Of a stretch of 5,766 bases of DNA, positions 1 to 5,590 are shown piece by piece. Made by a program: the position numbers and the translations under genes. The first letter of the stretch is position 1. Each line of letters begins with the position of its first letter. The stretch lies in the NCBI GenBank assembly GCA_023136725.1, contig JAGLQR010000126.1:1-5766 (forward strand), read 5' to 3'. The notes under the pieces were generated by a model, which was not told where the DNA came from, searched no databases, and worked only from the letters and a program-made list of their open reading frames with translations. Source of the stretch: Candidatus Aminicenantota bacterium (GTDB lineage: Bacteria; Acidobacteriota; Aminicenantia; UBA2199).

Positions 1-839
1 TCGAATTAAAGAAAAATTTTCTCCTTGCAAAGGTTGAAGCAGAAAAAGCTTTCGGAAGTTCCAGTATATATCTTGAAAAACTTATTCAAACGGCAAAACA
101 TATTGAATTCCAGATTATCGGAGACACATATGGGAATCTGATTCATCTTGGAGACAGAGAATGTTCCATTCAAAGAAATAACCAGAAACTTATTGAAGAA
201 TCCCCCTCGCCCTCAATGGATGAAAATATCCGGAGAAAAAAAGGGAGAGAATTACTCAATTCTCTGAGAAAGATTGGATATATAAATGCAGGTACAATCG
301 AATTTCTAATGGATGACAAAAAAAATCTGTATTTTATGGAGATGAATACCAGGCTCCAGGTAGAGCACACGGTTACTGAGATGGTCACCGGCATCGATAT
401 TGTTAAGGAGCAAATAAATATAGCACTGAACAGAGAGTTATCCTTCAATCAGGAAGACGTTAAATTCAATGGACATTCAATAGAGTGCAGAATTAATGCT
501 GAAGATCCGGGGAATAATTTTTTACCTTCTCCCGGAATAATTACAGAATTCAATCCGGATCTTAGTTCAGGACCCGGCAAGATAAGGATCGACACCCATG
601 TTAAAGCAAAATATGAGGTTCCTGTCTTTTATGACTCCATGATCGCTAAAGTTATCACTCATGGTGAGACTAGGGAAAAAGCAATTGAAACAATGACAAA
701 TACATTAAAGAAATTCACAATAAAAGGTGTAAAAACTACCATTCCAGCACACCTGGAGATCCTTAATTCCGGTATTTTCAAAAGTGGAGACTATAATAAT
801 ATGAGCCTTAAGAAAATTCTTGGTGATCAAAATGGCTAA
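1..839 (+). CDS. Biotin carboxylase subunit of an acyl-CoA carboxylase (5' partial)
   Basis: The frame is open from base 3 and gives the last 278 residues; by comparison with E. coli AccC about 180 N-terminal residues (pre-ATP-grasp domain and glycine-rich loop) lie upstream. The enzyme uses ATP and bicarbonate to carboxylate biotin on a carrier protein. Visible are AKHIEFQIIGD and GDRECSIQ near fragment residues 31-57, QKLIEE with the ATP-site Lys62 (E. coli K238), then MEMNTRLQVEH around 112-122, which holds the metal-binding Glu113 and Asn115 and catalytic Arg117 (E. coli E288, N290, R292). ECRINAED near 161-168 carries the Arg equivalent to R338, and YDSMIAK lies in the C-terminal domain. 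The protein stops where AccC stops, so it has no fused biotinyl domain; the carrier is a separate gene at 2576. The stop overlaps the carboxyltransferase start by 8 nt. Biotin carboxylase function is very secure. The acyl-CoA served is inferred from neighbours; housekeeping acetyl-CoA carboxylase is less likely in this operon. Confidence 0.95.
   Translation, partial: ELKKNFLLAKVEAEKAFGSSSIYLEKLIQTAKHIEFQIIGDTYGNLIHLGDRECSIQRNNQKLIEESPSPSMDENIRRKKGRELLNSLRKIGYINAGTIEFLMDDKKNLYFMEMNTRLQVEHTVTEMVTGIDIVKEQINIALNRELSFNQEDVKFNGHSIECRINAEDPGNNFLPSPGIITEFNPDLSSGPGKIRIDTHVKAKYEVPVFYDSMIAKVITHGETREKAIETMTNTLKKFTIKGVKTTIPAHLEILNSGIFKSGDYNNMSLKKILGDQNG
822..828 (+). promoter_or_regulatory. Ribosome binding site for the carboxyltransferase gene
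   Basis: GGTGATC here is a seven-base match to the downstream half of the extended Shine-Dalgarno sequence (complement of the 16S rRNA 3' end GATCACC). With that register the ATG at 832 sits at a normal distance from where the GGAGG core would lie. It supports 832 as the start over TTG 820 and GTG 823, both in the same frame, and it lies inside the end of the upstream gene. No 16S sequence is in the window, so this is inference. Confidence 0.45.
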
Positions 840-2571
840 AATGATACTTCACCGAATCGGTGATCCATTGGAAAAGTTCATGGATATGAAGGTTTATGAA
901 AAGAATTTAAAATCGATGAAAAAGCTGAATTCAAGATATGATTCAATCTTGAATGAGATCAGAGCAGGTTGGGGTGAAAAATATATTGAGAGAGTTCACA
1001 AAAAAAATAAAATGACCGCATGGGAGAGAATTGAATTATTGAAAGATGAGGATTCTAACATCTTCCCTATCGGTAGTTTTGTAAATTATGGAAAAAAGTT
1101 CGGAGATCCGGGTTCGGAAAAAATATCCCCAGGTGCAGGAGTTATAACGGTATTTATTAAGATCTCCGGAAGATACGTAACAATAATAGCAAATGACAAT
1201 ACTGTTGCTTCAGGATCATGGTGGCCAAGAACACCGGAAAAAATACAGAGAGCACAGGAAGTTTCTCTGCGACTCAGAATACCTGTGGTTTACCTGATAG
1301 ATTCAAGTGGATTGTTCCTCCCTGAACAATCAAATACTTTTCCCGGAAAATACGGGGCAGGCCATATTTTCAAAATGAACAGTAAACTTAGTGATGCACA
1401 GGTCCCGCAAATTGCCGGTGTCTTCGGAGATTGTATAGCAGGAGGCGGGTATATGCCTATTATAAGTGATATTGTGTTTATGACGGAACAGGCATATATG
1501 GTAATCGCCGGTGCTGCTCTTATAAAAGGGGCAAAAAGTCAAAATATCACATCTCTCTCAATTGGAGGTCCTGATATTCATGTTCATCTCTCAGGTTGTG
1601 CTGATCACAGAGTACCGAATGATAAATCACTCTTGAAAAAAATAATCAAAGAAATAGAAAAACTACCATCCAGTGGAGCTGATTATTACAGATATGGTGA
1701 TTGTGCATCCGCCCCTGCATTCCCCATAGAAGAGATAGAAGGAATTTTTCCGGACAATTACAGGATCAACTATGATATGAGACAAATAATAGCAAGGTTG
1801 GTTGATAATTCACTTTTTCGTGAAATATTTTCCGAGAAAGGAGAAGAGATCATTTGTGGAATCGGGAAAATAAACGGACTATATTGTGGAATTGTGTCAA
1901 ATAACACTGAATTGATCGAAAACAAACGATCTGCTTTGGAAAAAAAACCGGGAGGAATTCTGTATAAAGAGGGAATTTCAAAAATCACGTCATTTATCCG
2001 TTCATGCGACGATGATGGAATTCCTGTGTTATGGCTTCAGGATATATCCGGATTTGATATAGGCCTGGAAGCAGAAACAGACGGATTGCTTGGATTTGGA
2101 TCTAACCTTCTCTATTCAATATCAAATTTAACCACACCGGTATTTACAATATTATTACGAAAAGCCTCCGGCGCAGGATATTATGCAATGAATGGCCTCC
2201 CTTTTGAACCTGTTCTTCAGATCTCAACTCCAATTACAAGACTATCAGTTATGGAAGGAAAAACTCTTGCAATTGGTGCTTTTAATACCAAACTTGATGA
2301 TAACTTTAATATTATCGCAGAAAATGATCAAGAATATTCAAAAATAGAGCAGGGAATGAAAGATGTAGAAGAGAGAGTAGAAAAAGATATGGATCCTGTA
2401 GCTTCAGCTTCACAAATGGATACGGATGAGATAGTAACTTTAAGCAAACTAAGGTCATACCTTGAAATGTTGATGGAGCTATCTTATCAGAGTACCGGAT
2501 ACAGACGTGTAAAAAATCCCAGAATATGGTCAATTCATGATCTTATTAACATCGAAGAGAGTGGAGAATAA
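832..2571 (+). CDS. Carboxyltransferase subunit of an acyl-CoA carboxylase (methylcrotonyl/propionyl-CoA carboxylase beta type, GcdA-like)
   Basis: This 579-residue protein transfers CO2 from carboxybiotin to an acyl-CoA. It has two crotonase-fold halves in one chain. The N-half (about 60-285) holds DNTVASGSWWP, YLIDSSGLFLPEQ and the oxyanion-hole motif GDCIAGGGY (199-207), followed by SGCADHRVPND (254-264). The C-half (about 295-560) starts at APAFP, holds LWLQDISGFDIG and the second oxyanion-hole motif RKASGAGYYAM (443-453), and ends with DEIVTLSKLRSYLE. Length, the APAFP-to-IARL region and the LYKEG/LLGFGSNLLYSI stretch recall glutaconyl-CoA decarboxylase alpha subunit (587 aa in Acidaminococcus), a soluble sister family. 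A biotin carboxylase gene just upstream and no membrane decarboxylase gene in the window argue for an ATP-driven carboxylase instead. The ATG at 832 overlaps the previous stop by 8 nt; TTG 820 and GTG 823 are alternatives. Substrate is most likely 3-methylcrotonyl-CoA from the neighbouring hydratase, but propionyl-CoA or another short acyl-CoA cannot be excluded. Confidence 0.9.
   Translation: MAKMILHRIGDPLEKFMDMKVYEKNLKSMKKLNSRYDSILNEIRAGWGEKYIERVHKKNKMTAWERIELLKDEDSNIFPIGSFVNYGKKFGDPGSEKISPGAGVITVFIKISGRYVTIIANDNTVASGSWWPRTPEKIQRAQEVSLRLRIPVVYLIDSSGLFLPEQSNTFPGKYGAGHIFKMNSKLSDAQVPQIAGVFGDCIAGGGYMPIISDIVFMTEQAYMVIAGAALIKGAKSQNITSLSIGGPDIHVHLSGCADHRVPNDKSLLKKIIKEIEKLPSSGADYYRYGDCASAPAFPIEEIEGIFPDNYRINYDMRQIIARLVDNSLFREIFSEKGEEIICGIGKINGLYCGIVSNNTELIENKRSALEKKPGGILYKEGISKITSFIRSCDDDGIPVLWLQDISGFDIGLEAETDGLLGFGSNLLYSISNLTTPVFTILLRKASGAGYYAMNGLPFEPVLQISTPITRLSVMEGKTLAIGAFNTKLDDNFNIIAENDQEYSKIEQGMKDVEERVEKDMDPVASASQMDTDEIVTLSKLRSYLEMLMELSYQSTGYRRVKNPRIWSIHDLINIEESGE
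2563..2566 (+). promoter_or_regulatory. Ribosome binding site for the biotin carrier gene
   Basis: GGAG lies nine bases before the GTG at 2576 and inside the last codons of the carboxyltransferase gene. It is the reason to accept GTG as the start, because no in-frame ATG occurs before codon 49, which would cut into the folded N-terminal region. Confidence 0.55.
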
Positions 2572-2575
2572 GTAA

Positions 2576-3163
2576 GTGATCAAAAAAAGAGTTGAAGCCT
2601 TTTATAAAGAGGAAAAAGGATCAATTAATATTTTATCTCCCGGAATTGGAATATTTGAGACAAAAGTCAGAGGTGGAGATATTTTATCCCCAGGTTCATA
2701 TTTCGGGAATTTGAATCTCATGGGATCCATTTCAGGGTTATATCTGCCTGATAATATTTCCGGTATTGTCGAGCCCGGAGAGAATAATTTGCTTGTATTT
2801 CCTGTCGGATACAAAACCCCCGTTTTATCACTCAAATCAGAAAGAAAAAAAACAGAAAGAGTGCAAAGTAACAAGACAAGTCAAAAATCTGATAAAAGCA
2901 GAAAAAGCGAGATAATTATTACTGCTTTTACAACTGGTATTTTTTATACTAAACCATCACCTGAGTCCCCTCCGTTCATTTCTTCCGGCTCAGTTATTCA
3001 TAAAGGAAGTGTTCTCGGGCTGATTGAAGTGATGAAATCTTTCAATCAGATCATATTCACAGGTGATGAGAAATATGAGAAAGGGAAAGTCTTGAAAGTG
3101 CTTGAGGAGGATTCTTCTGAAGTAAGACAGGGAGATCCTCTTTTTATAATTTCAGTTGATTAA
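2576..3163 (+). CDS. Biotin carboxyl carrier protein with an extra N-terminal degenerate biotinyl-like domain
   Basis: This 195-residue protein carries biotin between the carboxylase and carboxyltransferase encoded just upstream. The C-terminal domain (about 112-195) is AccB-like: TGIFYTKPSPESPPF contains the protruding thumb segment seen in AccB, GLIEVMKSFNQI holds the biotin-accepting Lys154, and GDPLFIISVD closes the fold. The family motif EAMKM is here EVMKS, as in several non-acetyl-CoA carriers. Residues 86-112 form a Lys/Ser-rich, probably disordered linker in place of the Pro/Ala linker of E. coli AccB. Residues about 15-75 look like a second barrel-sandwich: GSYFGNLNLMGS (40-51) aligns without gaps to GSVLGLIEVMKS (144-155), with Gly50 at the lysine position. 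GTG is the start, 4 nt after the previous stop. The carrier role is secure; the role of the N-terminal domain is unknown, perhaps docking to a partner subunit. Confidence 0.9.
   Translation: MIKKRVEAFYKEEKGSINILSPGIGIFETKVRGGDILSPGSYFGNLNLMGSISGLYLPDNISGIVEPGENNLLVFPVGYKTPVLSLKSERKKTERVQSNKTSQKSDKSRKSEIIITAFTTGIFYTKPSPESPPFISSGSVIHKGSVLGLIEVMKSFNQIIFTGDEKYEKGKVLKVLEEDSSEVRQGDPLFIISVD
2618..2800 (+). other. Degenerate biotinyl/lipoyl-like domain lacking the modified lysine
   Basis: Residues about 15-75 of the carrier protein. In the ungapped match to the true biotinyl site five of twelve positions are identical (G, S, G, M, S) and most others are conservative; the codon at 2723-2725 is GGA (Gly) where the true site has AAA at 3035-3037. 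After it, LYLPDNISGIVEPGE resembles the second strand set of a biotinyl domain, which usually reads like APxxGxV. The fold assignment is inferred from this pattern only. Confidence 0.5.
3026..3046 (+). other. Biotin attachment site (Lys154) of the carrier protein
   Basis: These codons encode EVMKSFN. Lys154, codon AAA at 3035-3037, is preceded by Met as in nearly all biotinyl sites and should be modified by biotin protein ligase (BirA). Ser replaces the usual Met after the lysine, a known tolerated variation. Confidence 0.85.
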
Positions 3164-3169
3164 GGAGGG
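3162..3169 (+). promoter_or_regulatory. Strong ribosome binding site that fixes a TTG start for the acyl-CoA dehydrogenase gene
   Basis: AAGGAGGG is a near-perfect Shine-Dalgarno sequence that begins within the stop codon of the carrier gene. It lies 4-5 bases before TTG at 3174 and downstream of the other in-frame TTG at 3156, so only 3174 can use it. Confidence 0.8.
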
Positions 3170-3173
3170 AAAA

Positions 3174-4370
3174 TTGAATTTTGAATTATCAGAAGAAGTA
3201 AAAATGATAAGGGAATCGGTAAGAAAGTTTGCCGAGGAAGAAATTCGCCCCCTTGCTCATGATCTGGACAAAAAAGAGGAGTTCTCAGTCGAATTGACAA
3301 AAAAGATGGGAGAACTGGGATTGTTCGGAATATTCATTCCCGAAAAATATGGAGGAGTTGGTCTTGGATATATGGAATACATTATAGCGGTAGAGGAAAT
3401 AGCCCGGATCGATGGATCACAGGCGGCAACACTTGCAGCTCACAATTCTCTCGGTGTTGGCCCTATCTATTATTATGGTAATGGCCTCCAGAAGGAAAAA
3501 TATATCCCGGCATTGTGTACCGGTGAAAATTTGTGGGGATTCGGACTTACCGAACCGGATGCAGGATCAGATGCGGGAGGAACTAAAACAACTGCAATCC
3601 TTTCTCCGGAAGATGATAAGTCCTGGATTATAAATGGATCAAAAATATTTATAACCAATGCTTCTTCTCCAATAACACTCGGCTCCACGGTTCAGACAGT
3701 TACCGGGAAAAAGTCAGGCGGGAAGAAAGAATATACCTGTTTCCTGGTAGATACCGGAACTGAAGGATTCGAAACAAGAACTATGCATGATAAGATGATG
3801 TGGCGAGGTTCAAATACTGCTGAACTTTTTTTTGATGATGTTAGAGTTTCAAATAACAACCTCCTTGGAGAACGAGGAGATGGATTTCATATTATGCTGG
3901 ACACACTTGACAGAGGAAGACTTTCAATCTCGGCAATGGGTCTTGGAGCGGCACAGGGAGCTTTTGATCTGTCACTGAAATATGCCCGGGAAAGAATTCA
4001 ATTCAACAAGCCGATATCCACATTTCAGGGAACTACATTTAAATTGTCAGATATGGCGGTAGAAATTGAAGCAGCAAGAAATCTATTATACAAAGCTGCA
4101 TGGCTTTGTGATAATGGCAAAGATTTTAAAAAAGAATCCGCAATGGCAAAGCTCTATACCTCTGAGGTTGCTCACAGATGCGTCAATAATGCAGTTCAGA
4201 TACATGGCGGGTACGGCCTCATGAAAGAATATGAAGTTGAAAGATTATACAGGGATCAGAGGGTCCTTGAGATCGGAGAAGGAACCTCAGAGATCCAGAG
4301 GCTGGTTATCGCAAGATATCTTGGTTGCTATAATGATGCTAAAGTGAAAGAAAATGAAATTAAAAAATAG
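3174..4370 (+). CDS. Acyl-CoA dehydrogenase, short-chain/butyryl-type FAD enzyme
   Basis: This 398-residue flavoprotein should oxidise a short or branched acyl-CoA to the 2-enoyl-CoA and pass electrons to electron-transfer flavoprotein. Order of parts: N-terminal helical domain starting MNFELSEEV; middle beta domain with GFGLTEPDAGSDAGG (122-136), INGSKIFITNA and WRGSNTAELFFDDVRV; C-terminal helical domain with ARERIQFNKPI, QIHGGYGLM and YRDQRVLEIGEGTSEIQR. Glu369 in GEGTSEIQ (codon 4278-4280) is the catalytic base position used by short- and medium-chain enzymes. The position used by isovaleryl-CoA dehydrogenase, in LDRGRL, is Gly248. The protein is therefore not a canonical LiuA/IVD, despite the operon. 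TTG at 3174 is chosen because of the strong ribosome site and because the protein then begins as family members do. It starts 10 nt after the carrier gene. Family is certain; substrate (butyryl-, isobutyryl-, 2-methylbutyryl- or isovaleryl-CoA) is open. Confidence 0.92.
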   Translation: MNFELSEEVKMIRESVRKFAEEEIRPLAHDLDKKEEFSVELTKKMGELGLFGIFIPEKYGGVGLGYMEYIIAVEEIARIDGSQAATLAAHNSLGVGPIYYYGNGLQKEKYIPALCTGENLWGFGLTEPDAGSDAGGTKTTAILSPEDDKSWIINGSKIFITNASSPITLGSTVQTVTGKKSGGKKEYTCFLVDTGTEGFETRTMHDKMMWRGSNTAELFFDDVRVSNNNLLGERGDGFHIMLDTLDRGRLSISAMGLGAAQGAFDLSLKYARERIQFNKPISTFQGTTFKLSDMAVEIEAARNLLYKAAWLCDNGKDFKKESAMAKLYTSEVAHRCVNNAVQIHGGYGLMKEYEVERLYRDQRVLEIGEGTSEIQRLVIARYLGCYNDAKVKENEIKK

Positions 4371-5154
4371 TTATAAAACAATCGAGTTCGAATTAAGAAA
4401 AAAGTCAATAATAATATGGCTGAACAGACCTGAAGTACATAATGCTTTCAACAGGGACATGATGACTGAACTCCTGGAATTACTTAATGATATAGAGAAC
4501 GATGATAATATAAGATCAATAATCATATCCGGAAGGGGACGTTCATTTTCTGCGGGAGCTGATCTTAAATGGATGCGGGAAACCATAAATTATTCAATGG
4601 AAAAGAATTTGAGTGAATCAAAATTAATATCAGATCTCTTCAACAAAATATATACATTCAGGAAACCGGTAATATCAGCAATAAATGGTGCTGCTATCGG
4701 GGGAGGAATGGGATTTGTAGCTGCCTCTGATATAGTTATCGCATCGAAGTCAGCAACATTCGGATTGTCTGAGGTCAGGATCGGATTAATCCCTTCAATA
4801 ATATCCACATATTTACTGAGAAAATCCACAGGAGGAAAACTTAAGGAATTATTTATAACCGGAAGGAGATTCGGCCCTGAAATTGCTTTTGATACAGGGC
4901 TTGTAAACGAGATCGTTGAAGATGATAGGCTTATCAATGAGGCAATGAAGAGGGCGGATGAACTTGAATTGGCAGGCCCTGATGCAATAGCTGCATGCAA
5001 AGAACTTTTTGAAAAGATCCCCGACATGAACCTTGAAGAAGCATCAGATTTCACTGCAAGGCTCCTTGCAAATTTAAGAGTTGGAGATGAAGCTCAGGAA
5101 GGGATGAAATCTTTTCTGGAAAAGAGAAATCCGAACTGGAAAAAACCTGATTAA
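4354..5154 (+). CDS. Enoyl-CoA hydratase/isomerase family protein, probable methylglutaconyl-CoA hydratase (LiuC-like)
   Basis: This 266-residue crotonase-fold enzyme probably adds water to 3-methylglutaconyl-CoA to give HMG-CoA. WLNRPEVHNAFN opens the fold, SFSAGADLKWM (64-74) gives the first oxyanion-hole segment and the ADLxWM signature I associate with bacterial methylglutaconyl-CoA hydratases, NGAAIGGGMGF (111-121) the second, and GLSEVRIGLIPSIIS (137-151) holds acidic Glu140, equal to Glu164 of rat mitochondrial enoyl-CoA hydratase. The other classical acid, Glu144 in rat, is Gly120 here, and the GGTQ motif is absent; both traits fit the LiuC-like group as I recall it. The C-terminal EGMKSFLEKRNPNW is the usual family ending. 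The ATG overlaps the dehydrogenase gene by 17 nt and has only a weak upstream purine stretch, so translation is probably coupled. General crotonase assignment is very secure, the specific substrate moderately so. Confidence 0.87.
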   Translation: MKLKNSYKTIEFELRKKSIIIWLNRPEVHNAFNRDMMTELLELLNDIENDDNIRSIIISGRGRSFSAGADLKWMRETINYSMEKNLSESKLISDLFNKIYTFRKPVISAINGAAIGGGMGFVAASDIVIASKSATFGLSEVRIGLIPSIISTYLLRKSTGGKLKELFITGRRFGPEIAFDTGLVNEIVEDDRLINEAMKRADELELAGPDAIAACKELFEKIPDMNLEEASDFTARLLANLRVGDEAQEGMKSFLEKRNPNWKKPD

Positions 5155-5161
5155 AGGAATT
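5155..5161. other. Seven-base convergent junction between the acyl-CoA operon and the ATP synthase genes
   Basis: Two stop codons face each other here with AGGAATT between them. The flanking bases are very AT-rich. I see no strong GC-rich hairpin with a T-tract on either strand within about 60 bases, so termination must lie inside the opposing coding regions or be factor-dependent. Confidence 0.6.
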
Positions 5162-5590
5162 TTATTTTATATTAACTTTTTTTATTATTTCAGACTTAGC
5201 TTTAAGTTTTTTCTGCTCCAGAATCGCATCTTCCAATTCAGTTACTGTAATTTCACCTTCTGAAGCGGATTTGATCTTTTTATTTATCTCTTTCATTGCA
5301 GAATCTATGTCTCCCGGATCAAGGTCCTCTGCTCTTATTGTGAGATCGGAAATTATGACTATTCTATTATCCCGAACTTCCATAAACCCATTTTCAATGT
5401 AAAGATAGTGATTCTCTCCTTTAACATCCCTGTATGAGATCTCACCAAATTTTAATATCGATATAAAAGGAAGATGATCTGCAAGAATTCCCGCTTCCCC
5501 ATAATATGCGGGGATATAAAGCTCATGAATTTCTTCTTTAACTGCTGTATCAGTTGCAGTTATAACTTCAAGTGAAATGGGGTCAGCCAT
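5162..5590 (-). CDS. atpC: F-type ATP synthase epsilon subunit
   Basis: This 142-residue protein is the F1 central-stalk epsilon subunit, which binds gamma and the c-ring at the cytoplasmic membrane and can inhibit ATP hydrolysis through its C-terminal helices. The N-terminal beta-sandwich covers about residues 1-85, with the conserved segment GILADHLPFISILKFGEI (34-51) and the IENGFMEVRDN turn. TIRAEDLD (84-91) leads into the C-terminal two-helix region (about 92-137), rich in Lys and Glu. The start ATG overlaps the atpD stop by one base (TAATG), with GAGGG just upstream, so the two subunits are translationally coupled. Its length matches typical bacterial epsilon subunits (about 130-140). 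Nothing follows it on its strand in this window. Confidence 0.95.
   Translation of the reverse strand: MADPISLEVITATDTAVKEEIHELYIPAYYGEAGILADHLPFISILKFGEISYRDVKGENHYLYIENGFMEVRDNRIVIISDLTIRAEDLDPGDIDSAMKEINKKIKSASEGEITVTELEDAILEQKKLKAKSEIIKKVNIK

Noticed and set aside
820..831. TTG at 820 as start of the carboxyltransferase
   Set aside because: It adds four residues with no ribosome site in front, while ATG at 832 has an extended Shine-Dalgarno match at suitable spacing. GTG at 823 is not fully excluded.
832..2571. Sodium-pumping glutaconyl-CoA decarboxylase
   Set aside because: The carboxyltransferase resembles GcdA, but a biotin carboxylase is co-encoded and no membrane beta subunit is in the window.
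2831..2914. A-rich, repeat-like stretch in the carrier gene
   Set aside because: It encodes a Lys/Ser-rich linker and has no regular unit; it is a normal low-complexity hinge, not a tandem repeat.
3156..3173. TTG at 3156 as start of the acyl-CoA dehydrogenase
   Set aside because: The strong AAGGAGGG lies downstream of it, and the added residues are not typical; TTG 3174 gives the usual MNFELSEE-like beginning.
3412..3633. A 73-codon plus-strand frame inside the dehydrogenase gene
   Set aside because: It overlaps the conserved FAD-binding region in another frame and shows no recognisable motif of its own.
4590..5054. A 154-codon open frame antisense to the hydratase gene, and shorter antisense frames at 170-448, 1330-1542, 1770-1988, 2312-2533, 2602-2874, 3473-3688 and 4371-4586
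   Set aside because: Each lies wholly opposite a gene with strong family motifs and its own translation shows no recognisable motif. The Ser/Ile-rich composition is what a mirror of these genes would give.
5146..5157. CCT-GATTAA-AGG inverted repeat at the convergent junction with a T-run on the minus strand
   Set aside because: Only three base pairs form, which is expected by chance.
5191..5215. Possible intrinsic terminator for the plus-strand operon: ACTTA-GCTT-TAAGT followed by a short T-run
   Set aside because: The stem is short and AT-rich, and the T-run is explained by Lys codons of atpC on the other strand. Too weak to call without folding or 3'-end data.
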